Assembly (NCBI RefSeq): GCF_014695375.1
Contig: NZ_JACJOG010000041.1
Location: 62,001 to 126,000, forward strand
Reading direction: 5' to 3'
DNA length: 64,000 nt
Origin: Coleofasciculus sp. FACHB-T130
GTDB lineage: Bacteria; Cyanobacteriota; Cyanobacteriia; Cyanobacteriales; FACHB-T130
Part shown: positions 15,587 to 23,635 of the stretch, in pieces
Position numbering within the stretch: the first letter of the stretch is position 1
Layout: each line of letters begins with the position of its first letter
Translations under genes and position numbers: made by a program
The notes under the pieces: model-generated
The model's input: the letters and a program-made list of their open reading frames with translations, nothing else
What the model was told of the DNA's origin: nothing
Database searches by the model: none

Positions 15587-18157
15587 ATGATTGCGAAATC
15601 AACCAAGTATGCTGTTTGTTTCGGTATCGCTGGAGGCTTGGCGATCGCTCTGGCTCCCACAGCTCACGCTCAGACGACTACGACTGCTGCTCCTACTACG
15701 ACTTCTACTTCCGCTACAAGCACTCAATCTCAGTCGATTTCAATCACAGGCGGTCTGTTAGGAGGGCAAGCTGCCTTCTTTTCGCCTTTACAGTCACAGA
15801 CTACTACTGGGACTACTGGTGGTACAAGTAGCCCGGTTTTGTTTGACGCTGCCGTCACCACACTGCAACTGCAAACAACTTCCGGTAACACCAGCTCTGC
15901 TCGCTTCGTACCCCAGGCAGCAGACTTCAAAGACGTCGGTGCTGGCAACATTGGTCGTCCTGGAAAAGATGACAAAGGTAGCTTAGTCGGTACCCTATCC
16001 GGTCTAGCCTTCACTTCTGGTGGCGCAGCTGTTCCCTTCTCGAACATCCCCACGAAACTAGACTTTACTCTGAATTCCTTTGCAAGCAGCGCTTTTTTGG
16101 GCGGTTCGCTGATTGCTCCTAAGGAGACAGGTTCGGCTCCGCTAGTTTTCCTGCCCGTTACAAACGTCAAACTATCTACTCAGTCTCAGGCTAACTACAC
16201 TGCCAAATCTGGGGTTTTAGAAGTTGGTAATTTTGAGGGCAAACTCACTGCGGGCAATATTGGTTTGCCGACATCCCTGAAGTTCAATGGCGGCAGCTCT
16301 ATTCCTCTTCCTCCATCTACTAGCTTGGGGCAAAAGACAAAATTTGAGCTAGAAGGTCAAGGATTCGGCACCTTAAGCAGCACTTTTTCCGATCAACCTA
16401 GTACAACAGGCGGCACCACAACAGGCGGCACCACAACAGGCGGCACCACAACAGGCGGCACCACAACAGGCGGCACCACAACAGGCGGCACCACAACAGG
16501 CGGCACCACAACAGGCGGCACCACAACAGGCGGCACCACAACAGGCGGCACCACAACAGGCGGCACCACAACAGGCGGAACTACGACCGCAACCGGCACG
16601 CAATCTGGTACTCAAACTCCCTGCGGTTGCGATACTGACACCGCAACTACAACCGATAGCGACGACTCACAAACAAGTAGTCAAATTACAACCGCTAGTG
16701 GCACCGGCACTGCCGACGCACAAACCTTTAGCAGCACTAACAAGGTAGCCTTCAGCAGCAATAATGCTCAAACCAAATTCAAAGTTGAAGGCGAAAAATT
16801 CAAGATTGAGGGCACCGGAGTTGGCACAGATATTAAACTCGGTGGTACTACTAAGCTTGAGCTGACAAATCCCAGCAGTTTTAGTAATTCTGCAATCAAG
16901 TTCAAAGTTACAGGCGAAGGGAATGGCATCACCACAATTAATGGCAACAGCACGGTTGGCTATCTAAGCGATAACAGCAAAACACAGTTTGAATTTGGGC
17001 AAGAAGGAGGGAGTGCCTTTAAATTAAAAGGTGAAAGTCAAGGTCGTACCCAATTCACTGTTGGTGCAGTTGCCAGCCAATTGGGTGGAACAAGTGGATA
17101 CGATGTTAATACGAGCAATACCTCTTACCAGAGCAGCAGCAGCTCCTACTCGACAGGTGCAGGTGCAGCTACAGGCCAAAACACAGGGTTTGGTTCTAAA
17201 ACAAGCTTGAGCTACAACCTCATCTTCCAAAATGGTGGTAACTTTAACAGCGTTATCGACAACTCTAGCGGCAGCTTCGGTGGTGGCAGCATAGGCACAG
17301 GAAGCAGCGGCGGCAACAGCGGCGGTGGTAGCTTCGGCGGTAGCACAGGTGGCAGCACAGGTGGTAGCACAGGCGGCGGCACCAGCACAGGTAGTACAGG
17401 TGGTAGCACAGGCGGTAGCACCAGCGGTAGCAGCGGCGGCAGCGGCGGCAGCACTAGCGCCGGGGGGAATGGCGGATCGCTTATCACCATTTACAACAGC
17501 ACAACCTTCAATCTGATTTCTCTGTCTAATTCCTTCGTCCAGAGTTCCAATAAGGTCTACAACGTTGCTTCTACATCCAGTGGCCCTGTTGGAGTCTTTG
17601 TGGAGAAAGGTCGTGGCAAGAAAAGGTTACTGGTTGTGCGCCAAAATAGCCAGGGTCTGGCTCTCGGTACCTACAAGCAAAAGAAAGGTCGGGCAGTCGC
17701 AGCCTATCAGCAATTAGGACCAGAAAGCCGTTTGGGTTTTGGTTTGGTCGGTCTCCGTCAGATTTCGACCGAGGAGGTTTCTAATGTCGAAGGTGACGCT
17801 GGCGCTGAACAAACTTCTACCACAACGGAAACTCAAGGCACGACTTCAACCACCACTCCGTCTACTCCCGCAACTGTTGCACCGGGTGAGCCAGCTCCTA
17901 CTACAAACACCTCTGAGGATGACGACGCCAACACATCGACTCCTGAAGTCGATGACGATGGTGATGATGATGATGATGCTGAAACATCAGCTCCTGAAGC
18001 CGATGATGATGGCGATGATGATGGCGATGATGATGGCGATGATGATGGCGATGACGATGACGCCAGCACCTCGACTACTACTCCGACAACAGGTGGTACA
18101 GAAGGCTTAAATGCTGCCCCATCCAGCGATACAACAGCCCCTGCTACTCAACAATAG
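15587..18157 (+). CDS. secreted low-complexity repeat protein (856 aa), function unknown
   Basis: I do not recognise a family. It has a clear signal peptide (GIAGGLAIALAPTAHA, cleavage about residue 28). Then come a Thr/Ser-rich stretch, a beta-rich region (about 60-260), and a (GGTTT)n tract encoded by eleven identical 15-bp units. A second beta-rich region follows with recurring KFKVEGEKFKIEGTGVG-like strands (about 390-500). After it come a Gly/Ser/Thr-rich tract (about 560-630), a compact basic segment (about 665-730, VGVFVEKGRGKKRLLVVRQ) and an acidic DDDGDDD tail (about 780-835) that could bind calcium. It looks like an exported or cell-surface structural protein. It is preceded by GGAG and a long leader and followed by hairpins, so it is probably monocistronic. 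Confidence 0.85.
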   Translation: MIAKSTKYAVCFGIAGGLAIALAPTAHAQTTTTAAPTTTSTSATSTQSQSISITGGLLGGQAAFFSPLQSQTTTGTTGGTSSPVLFDAAVTTLQLQTTSGNTSSARFVPQAADFKDVGAGNIGRPGKDDKGSLVGTLSGLAFTSGGAAVPFSNIPTKLDFTLNSFASSAFLGGSLIAPKETGSAPLVFLPVTNVKLSTQSQANYTAKSGVLEVGNFEGKLTAGNIGLPTSLKFNGGSSIPLPPSTSLGQKTKFELEGQGFGTLSSTFSDQPSTTGGTTTGGTTTGGTTTGGTTTGGTTTGGTTTGGTTTGGTTTGGTTTGGTTTGGTTTGGTTTATGTQSGTQTPCGCDTDTATTTDSDDSQTSSQITTASGTGTADAQTFSSTNKVAFSSNNAQTKFKVEGEKFKIEGTGVGTDIKLGGTTKLELTNPSSFSNSAIKFKVTGEGNGITTINGNSTVGYLSDNSKTQFEFGQEGGSAFKLKGESQGRTQFTVGAVASQLGGTSGYDVNTSNTSYQSSSSSYSTGAGAATGQNTGFGSKTSLSYNLIFQNGGNFNSVIDNSSGSFGGGSIGTGSSGGNSGGGSFGGSTGGSTGGSTGGGTSTGSTGGSTGGSTSGSSGGSGGSTSAGGNGGSLITIYNSTTFNLISLSNSFVQSSNKVYNVASTSSGPVGVFVEKGRGKKRLLVVRQNSQGLALGTYKQKKGRAVAAYQQLGPESRLGFGLVGLRQISTEEVSNVEGDAGAEQTSTTTETQGTTSTTTPSTPATVAPGEPAPTTNTSEDDDANTSTPEVDDDGDDDDDAETSAPEADDDGDDDGDDDGDDDGDDDDASTSTTTPTTGGTEGLNAAPSSDTTAPATQQ
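16411..16575 (+). repeat. 15-bp perfect tandem repeat array (11 copies)
   Basis: Eleven consecutive copies of CGGCACCACAACAGG without a single difference encode (GGTTT)n within the secreted protein. A diverged copy follows at 16576-16590 and a partial one precedes. Perfect identity at synonymous sites points to recent expansion, so copy number is probably variable. Confidence 0.95.
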
Positions 18158-18165
18158 TCACAACT

Positions 18166-18193
18166 CAAACAGATAGCGATCGCTATCTGTTTG
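18166..18193. terminator. perfect 28-bp palindrome centred on HIP1
   Basis: CAAACAGATAGCG and its exact complement flank the centre of a GCGATCGC octamer, with no mismatch. It begins eight bases after the stop codon of the repeat protein. As RNA it would form a long hairpin followed by TTG and A-rich sequence. It may serve as terminator or 3' stabiliser. Confidence 0.6.
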
Positions 18194-18281
18194 AAGACAA
18201 AGGTTTAGCTCATGCTCCTGAAAGCAGGAAAATAGACCAACAACAAGGTGTTCTAGTTTGAGTTAGACAAATCGTGTAGCG

Positions 18282-18317
18282 ATCGCCTCCAAGTCATGGA
18301 CTGGAGGCGATTTTTTT
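18282..18317 (+). terminator. Rho-independent terminator
   Basis: Stem ATCGCCTCCA/TGGAGGCGAT is closed by a ten-base loop and directly followed by T7. This is the best canonical terminator in the window and ends the plus-strand transcript of the repeat protein. Confidence 0.85.
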
Positions 18318-18340
18318 GGCACGTATATCCACAAACAACA

Positions 18341-18371
18341 AACGGGGCGCACGTTCAACGTGCGCCCCGTT
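18341..18371. terminator. 15-bp perfect inverted repeat downstream of pgeF
   Basis: Arms AACGGGGCGCACGTT and AACGTGCGCCCCGTT pair perfectly around a single base. On the minus strand it follows the pgeF stop by 18 bases and is trailed by TTGTTGTTTG, so it probably ends that transcript. It may also back up the plus-strand terminator. Confidence 0.7.
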
Positions 18372-18389
18372 TCTAAACAATAAAACAGC

Positions 18390-19238
18390 TTATTTACTTA
18401 CAATTCCCGACCACTGGACTTTTTTGAGCTTGTCCCGCCGGTAAGAGAAGAAACGGTCTGGTTCCTGGTAGGTACAGTGAGGCGCGATCGCGATCTGTTC
18501 GTTAGAAATTCCCAGTTGTTTCAGTTGCAGCTGGTTGACTCGCCGCACATCTAGTCGCACCCGTCCTGGTTGCGAATCTTCTAATAACGGTGAATGTGGC
18601 AACTGCTGCAAGGCATCAAGAATGGATTCTGTATCTTTGTGCGGATCTTTATCTGGTAAGATGCTGGCTCCTACTTCGGATGCGACATTCACAGACACCT
18701 GATAGACATCACCTGCGATCGCGGGACCCATCGCAATCAGCAGATTTTGGAGTTGACTGCCGGAAGCTAGGAAACGGGCGATCGCTTGGGGGACAATTCG
18801 GGTAGCAGTCCCGCGCCAACCCGCATGAATCGCTGCCACCTGTCCCGTCTGGGGGTCGGCAATTAAAACCGGCGTGCAATCGGCACTGCACACCCATGCT
18901 GCCTGCTGAACCTGCTCGCTGACAATCCCATCAGCGGGGGGTAGGGAGTCCCCCTCTTGACCCTCACGGGTTGCCGCTTCTATTTCGGAGGGCGTCATCA
19001 CCCTATTGCCATGCACCTGTTTCACGCGATACACCTTAGCATCCGGCTGTAAAACGCTGACTAATTCTGCCGGAGAACGGGGCGAAAATTGTTGAGTAAA
19101 AAATCCGTGAGACCAGCGTTCTAGCAAGCTACAAGTTAGATAGGGCAATCCTTCCCAAGTCCGCCAGTGCCAGGTATTTATAGAAGTTTGTGATTCTCCT
19201 GCGCCCAGGTTCAAATTGGTGCGGGAAAGCATCGCCAT
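18390..19238 (-). CDS. pgeF: YfiH/PgeF family multicopper-type purine nucleoside phosphorylase / laccase-domain protein
   Basis: The family (Pfam Cu-oxidase_4) includes enzymes that cleave purine nucleosides and proofread peptidoglycan precursors. The metal-site motifs are all visible: QVHGN, SADCTPVL, AIHAGWRGT, a GPAIAG loop and the terminal CTYQEPDRFFSYRRD. The frame opens at 19265, but ATG at 19238 has CAGGAG seven bases upstream and gives a normal length of 282 residues, so I prefer it. It diverges from birA; with this start the two start codons are 38 bases apart. The enzyme is probably cytoplasmic. The actual substrate in cyanobacteria is not established. Confidence 0.92.
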   Translation of the reverse strand: MAMLSRTNLNLGAGESQTSINTWHWRTWEGLPYLTCSLLERWSHGFFTQQFSPRSPAELVSVLQPDAKVYRVKQVHGNRVMTPSEIEAATREGQEGDSLPPADGIVSEQVQQAAWVCSADCTPVLIADPQTGQVAAIHAGWRGTATRIVPQAIARFLASGSQLQNLLIAMGPAIAGDVYQVSVNVASEVGASILPDKDPHKDTESILDALQQLPHSPLLEDSQPGRVRLDVRRVNQLQLKQLGISNEQIAIAPHCTYQEPDRFFSYRRDKLKKVQWSGIVSK

Positions 19239-19276
19239 TCGGAACTCCTGAAATATCGGTGACATTATGCTAACTT

Positions 19277-20104
19277 ATGCTACGAATCAATTTGTTAGCA
19301 ACCGTGGCATTCGATCGGCATTGTCTGGAAGCCTTTTTAGGGGATGTTTCTCTACCGCTTTCTTTCCATATCTTTGAGACTTTACCTTCCACAAATCAAA
19401 CCCTTTGGGAACTGCTCGATCGAGGAGCAACACCGGGAACCGTTGTCATTGCCCTTCAGCAAACCGCTGGGCGGGGTCAGTGGGGACGCCAGTGGCAATC
19501 CAGTACAGGCGGACTTTACCTATCTATCGCGCTAGCTCCCGATTTAGTTGCAACCAATAGCGCTCATTTGACCCTATGCAGCGCTTGGGGAATTGCTACC
19601 ACATTGCGGAGTTACGGCATCCCAGCGTTGATTAAATGGCCAAATGACCTAATCTTGTGCAAACGCAAATTAGGGGGCATTCTCACCGAAACTAGAGTGC
19701 AACAAGGACGGATTACCAAAGCCGTTGTGGGTGTGGGAATTAACTGGGCGAATCCAGTCCCGGAAACTGGCATCAATCTGGAATCCTTTTTGCAGCAGCA
19801 GCCAATCGAAGCGAATGCCTTACACGCACGGTTCGCTAACGCCTTGGAAAGATTAGCGGCAATAACTTTGCAGGGTATTTTATCCGGATATCGACACGTT
19901 TCCCTAGAAGGAATAGACGCCCTACTTCCCGCTTACGTGGAGCTTCTCAGTTGCAAGGGGTGTTCTGTCATCGTAGACGGACGCGCTGGAGTCATTGTGG
20001 GTGTCGCATCCACCGGCGAACTTCAAGTCCGCTTGAACTCTTTAGCAGATGCCGAGGAAATCTGCCTCAAGCCCGGTACAATCAGTCTTGGCTACGATCA
20101 GTAA
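19277..20104 (+). CDS. birA: biotin--[acetyl-CoA carboxylase] ligase
   Basis: It attaches biotin to the carrier protein of acetyl-CoA carboxylase through biotinyl-AMP. The biotin/ATP loop is present (QQTAGRGQWGRQW), as are the catalytic KWPNDL with its lysine, GGILTE and VVGVGINW. A C-terminal SH3-like domain ends the protein. It lacks the N-terminal helix-turn-helix of the E. coli repressor form, so it is a monofunctional ligase. The first about 30 residues are weakly conserved and the true start could be slightly downstream. The promoter must overlap that of divergent pgeF. Confidence 0.93.
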   Translation: MLRINLLATVAFDRHCLEAFLGDVSLPLSFHIFETLPSTNQTLWELLDRGATPGTVVIALQQTAGRGQWGRQWQSSTGGLYLSIALAPDLVATNSAHLTLCSAWGIATTLRSYGIPALIKWPNDLILCKRKLGGILTETRVQQGRITKAVVGVGINWANPVPETGINLESFLQQQPIEANALHARFANALERLAAITLQGILSGYRHVSLEGIDALLPAYVELLSCKGCSVIVDGRAGVIVGVASTGELQVRLNSLADAEEICLKPGTISLGYDQ

Positions 20105-20222
20105 TTTTACACAAGCTCTGGAAGTGAAAATGGATGGGGTAGAGACGATAGCCATGTCTTTATACCAAAAACACTAACCAGTATGACCCTATAGAGTGAG
20201 TGAGATGAGGAGTGATTCGGAA

Positions 20223-21893
20223 ATGAGCCAGCGAAACCACCCTAGTTGTACTCCGTTTGGTCTGTTTTGCCGCCGTCCCCTGGTGCAGGGACTCAGTTGG
20301 ATTGGAGGTCTTGGTGTCCTCAGCAGCGGTTTTGTTTGGGCACAAAGCGATCCAAGCATAGACACAATAGGCACGCCTACCACTCAAGAGGCACCGCCTA
20401 CTGTAAAAATGGAGATTAACCCCCGGAAAGGGACTGAGCGGACTGTTGTTCGTCGCCGTTCAGCTTCAGCACCAGAACCAGAACCAGAGCCAAATTTTGT
20501 ACGCCGTCGCTCGGCTCCAGCCGCAGAGAACGCTTCATCGAGTGTCCGTCGCCGCCGCTTGGCTCGTCAGCGTGCGTTAGAGACAACATCTGTCCGTCGT
20601 CGCCGTTCAGCTCCAGAACCTGCTGTTGTCCGTCGCCGTTCGCTTCCAGTATCAGCGCCAGAGACATCGGTCGCCGTTCCAAAAAGAGCAAAACTTGCTC
20701 CTCCTAGGTTGGTGGAGCCAAACACGATTTCTTATGTGAAGCCGCCCAAGCTTAGACCAAGCAAAGCCCAAAAAAGTGGGATGAGTTCCAGCGACTACAA
20801 CAATAGCTATATCGATCCGACTGACTATAGTGTTGGTGCAACGGGTGGAGCCAAGGAGCCGATTCGTTCTTACGATGAACCACCTGCCGTTGTACTCTCG
20901 GAACGGTCAACAGGATGTCAAAGAGTCTTGCAAAGCGGGCAAGGTTTATCTGGTGGAACCTGTGGTGTTGCACGGATACCGTCTAGGAACACCAACCGTC
21001 TACGGGAAACTGCTAGATTAACCTACCCGACCAGAAGCCGTAGGGAGTACGCAAGTGACACAGACGTACCGGAAGCATTACGGACCTCTGGGTTGGCGAA
21101 TCGTAGAGTCAGCCGCGCCCGTTTGGCGGTAAACCAGCCAGAACGGGAGATCCGTCAGCAAATCTTGGTTGCCTCTGCAAGTCCTGTTGGAATTGACCCG
21201 ATTCGCGATCGCCCTCAAGGCATTCGCTCAATTAACCGTCGTCGCTCCAGGTCTTTGGGTTCCTCTGCCGTTACTCGAGCGACGGCGATCGCTGCTAATA
21301 ACGTTGGCAGCAGCCAAAGCTCTATTCCATTCAATGTGCCCGAATACAAAGCCCCGATTCCGACCATTTTCCGGGGCTTGGCTAACGGCAATACCAGCTT
21401 AATATTCCCACTGGCGATTCCTGCGCCAATTACCTCGCTTTTCGGGTGGCGGACGCATCCGATTTCCGGCACTCGCCGGTTCCATGCAGGTACTGACTTA
21501 GGGGCACCTCTGGGTACACCCGTTCTGGCAGCTTTTGCGGGGAAGGTTGCGATCGCTGACTGGATGGGCGGCTATGGTCAAGCTGTTGTCCTCAAACACA
21601 ACGAAACCCAAGAAACTCTCTATGCTCACCTGTCGGAAATTTTGGTTCAACCCGGTCAACAGATCGAACAAGGAACCGTGATTGGGCGGGTTGGTAGTAC
21701 CGGCAATTCTACAGGTCCCCACCTTCACTTTGAAATCCGCCAGCTAACGCAAGAAGGCTGGATGGCGGTGGACTCAGATGCCTACTTGGAATATGGTCTG
21801 GCGCAAATGATCAAAGCTTTGCAAACCGCCCATTCCGCTCCTTCCGTTCCATCAGCGTCATCGGCTCCGTTAACCCCGCAACCAGGCAGCTAA
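20223..21893 (+). CDS. M23-family (LytM) metallopeptidase with Arg-rich repeat region
   Basis: The C-terminal third is a zinc endopeptidase of the lysostaphin/LytM fold: RFHAGTDLGAPLGTPV (His and Asp ligands), LYAHLSE and the GPHLHFEIR motif (ligand and catalytic His). All are intact, so it should cleave peptidoglycan crosslinks. The N-terminus has a hydrophobic segment ending in VWAQ (signal peptide), followed by six or so VRRRRSAPEP-type basic repeats and a disordered linker. Those repeats would bind polyanions such as teichoic-like or cell-wall polymers (inference). The frame is open from GTG 20196, but ATG 20223 has AGGAG ten bases upstream. A periplasmic cell-wall role is likely. Confidence 0.9.
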   Translation: MSQRNHPSCTPFGLFCRRPLVQGLSWIGGLGVLSSGFVWAQSDPSIDTIGTPTTQEAPPTVKMEINPRKGTERTVVRRRSASAPEPEPEPNFVRRRSAPAAENASSSVRRRRLARQRALETTSVRRRRSAPEPAVVRRRSLPVSAPETSVAVPKRAKLAPPRLVEPNTISYVKPPKLRPSKAQKSGMSSSDYNNSYIDPTDYSVGATGGAKEPIRSYDEPPAVVLSERSTGCQRVLQSGQGLSGGTCGVARIPSRNTNRLRETARLTYPTRSRREYASDTDVPEALRTSGLANRRVSRARLAVNQPEREIRQQILVASASPVGIDPIRDRPQGIRSINRRRSRSLGSSAVTRATAIAANNVGSSQSSIPFNVPEYKAPIPTIFRGLANGNTSLIFPLAIPAPITSLFGWRTHPISGTRRFHAGTDLGAPLGTPVLAAFAGKVAIADWMGGYGQAVVLKHNETQETLYAHLSEILVQPGQQIEQGTVIGRVGSTGNSTGPHLHFEIRQLTQEGWMAVDSDAYLEYGLAQMIKALQTAHSAPSVPSASSAPLTPQPGS

Positions 21894-21934
21894 GAATTAA
21901 AAATTAAAAATTCATCTTTTTTAATTTTTGATTT
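21894..21934. terminator. A/T-rich bidirectional terminator between convergent genes
   Basis: AATTAAAAATTAAAAA pairs with TTTTTTAATTTTTGATT around a short loop, between the M23 gene and riboflavin synthase. It belongs to the same ATTAAAAATTAAAAAT sequence type found in the rnpB insertion. Confidence 0.6.
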
Positions 21935-22642
21935 CTAAAGATACCCGTGTTCTACCAAGAAAGCGGGTGTAATTCCATCCATCCCGATCGTAGCGGGTGC
22001 ATTCTGCTCAGATGTTCGTGCTGGATAACGCAGAAATTTTTCCACGTACTTGCCCAGAATATCTCCTTCCAAATTCACCAAACTGCCAGTCTGTAAATAA
22101 GGTAGGTTTGTCTCGGCATAAGTATGAGGAATCACCGCCACCTTAAACCAACTTCCATCAGGGTCGCAATCTGCCACCGTCAGACTCACCCCATTAACGG
22201 CAATACTGCCTTTGGGGATAATGTACCGAGCAATCTGGCGTTGCTCCCCATCCTCTGCTGCCGGTATCTCAAAGCGCATTTCCCAGGAAGTAGCAGTTTG
22301 TACCGACTCTTGCAGACAGCCGATTCCGTCTATATGACCTGTCACAAAATGTCCTCCTAGCTTGCTGCCAACCCGGAGAGAGGTTTCTAAATTCACGTAT
22401 GCGGCGGCTTGTTCTCGCTGTCCTAAGGTGGTGCGACTGAGAGTTTCCGGAGAAGCGGTTGCCACAAAGCCTTGAGGCGAAATTTCCTCTACCGTCAGAC
22501 AAACGCCATCCACCGCCACACTATCGCCAATCGCTAAATCTGACAGTATCAGCTGACAAGTATCTCCCACGCAGGAAAGCCCAAAACGGTCTTCTCCCAG
22601 AGAATTAATAGTTCCTAGAGCTTGAATTAATCCGGTAAACAC
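21935..22642 (-). CDS. ribE: riboflavin synthase, alpha chain
   Basis: It catalyses dismutation of two 6,7-dimethyl-8-ribityllumazines to riboflavin. Two homologous lumazine-binding barrels are visible, each starting in family fashion: MFTGLIQALG, VDGVCLTVEE and SRTTLG in the first; GGHFVTGHIDG, VNGVSLTVAD and IPHTYAETNL in the second. The C-terminal helix carries the trimerisation region. The length of 235 residues is slightly above usual because of a short tail. The ATG encodes the conserved MFTG start. No FMN riboswitch is visible upstream. Confidence 0.95.
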   Translation of the reverse strand: MFTGLIQALGTINSLGEDRFGLSCVGDTCQLILSDLAIGDSVAVDGVCLTVEEISPQGFVATASPETLSRTTLGQREQAAAYVNLETSLRVGSKLGGHFVTGHIDGIGCLQESVQTATSWEMRFEIPAAEDGEQRQIARYIIPKGSIAVNGVSLTVADCDPDGSWFKVAVIPHTYAETNLPYLQTGSLVNLEGDILGKYVEKFLRYPARTSEQNAPATIGMDGITPAFLVEHGYL

Positions 22643-23033
22643 TGTTTTTAAGTGAAATTAGGTAAATAACGGTCATTGGCAAACGGTCGTCGCTCATGAT
22701 TCAGTGAAAAAACCGAAAAACAACTTGCTTTTAGATGTAATTAATCGGATTTCGACCTACTGATAACTGATAGCGAACAACCAGCGAAGGGATGAAGGCA
22801 ATCGGTCTATATTTTTTAGTAAAATCTCCAGCGAATCGTTCTAAGACTGAGGCATACTGGGAGATACAGCTTTGTTGATCCCAACTTAACCAAGTCTTCA
22901 TAGCTGGTTGTACCTTCGCTTGGTAAGGTGATTAGAACCGCAAGCGTGTTTGTTAAACCCCACTACCTCCAGTACCAGTTTATAGCTTTGCTTTATCCCC
23001 CCCGACGCCTACCGTGTTCTAGAGGCCAAGCTG
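22643..23033. other. divergent intergenic region, ribE to bifunctional nuclease gene
   Basis: There is no gene or RNA family that I recognise. Both leaders lie here. GAGG stands eight bases before the ATG at 23034. The stretch 22960-23010 is C-rich without obvious structure. Confidence 0.45.
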
Positions 23034-23534
23034 ATGATTGAAATGAAAGTCGCTGGAATTGCATTAGATGCCGTGACGCGCAGCCCGATTGTGTTGCTCA
23101 AAGATGCCTCGGAGCGACGAGCCTTGCCAATCTATATTGGGCAAGATCAGGCAAAGGCAATTATCAGCGCTTTGGAAAAACAAACCCCTCCCCGTCCCCT
23201 GACTCATGACCTCCTGGTGAATATCCTGGACGTTTGGAATATGACCTTAGAGCGGATCATTATTCACTCGCTTCAGGACAATACCTTTTATGCGATCTTG
23301 AGTGTCCGGCAGGGTGAGGTAAAAAAGGAGATTGATGCTCGGCCTAGTGATGCGATCGCGATCGCCATCCGCACTGGCAGTCCGATTTGGGTGATGGAAG
23401 AAGTCATTGCTGATGCTTCTATCCCTGTCGATCGCGATGCCGATGAGGCAGAACGCCGAGCCTTCCGTGATTTTGTATCGAAGCTTCGACCGGAAGATTT
23501 GATCCAGCGAGGAGGCTCCAGCACGGAATCATAG
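23034..23534 (+). CDS. bifunctional nuclease family protein (DUF151)
   Basis: The protein is the single-domain BFN/DUF151 type (166 aa): MIEMKVAGIALD, the conserved LPIYIGQDQAKAI and SVRQGEVKKEIDARPSDAIAIAIR. Plant and archaeal members have nuclease activity; the cyanobacterial role is not well defined. The start is supported by GAGG eight bases upstream. It lies 100 bp before the aldo/keto reductase on the same strand, with no clear terminator between them. Confidence 0.92.
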   Translation: MIEMKVAGIALDAVTRSPIVLLKDASERRALPIYIGQDQAKAIISALEKQTPPRPLTHDLLVNILDVWNMTLERIIIHSLQDNTFYAILSVRQGEVKKEIDARPSDAIAIAIRTGSPIWVMEEVIADASIPVDRDADEAERRAFRDFVSKLRPEDLIQRGGSSTES

Positions 23535-23635
23535 CACACCAAGGGCAAACGTAAAAAGACAAAAGCCAAAAGCAAGAAAATGAACTTTTTACTTGGGCGA
23601 TCGCGGCTGTCTCTTGCTCTTTCTTTTTACTTTTT

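Noticed and set aside
16411-16575. CRISPR-like direct repeats
   Set aside because: The 15-bp units are contiguous with no spacers and are in frame in a coding sequence.
16373-16615. Antisense frames reading (CCGAA)n and (VVVPP)n
   Set aside because: They are products of the 15-bp repeat being open in all frames, not genes.
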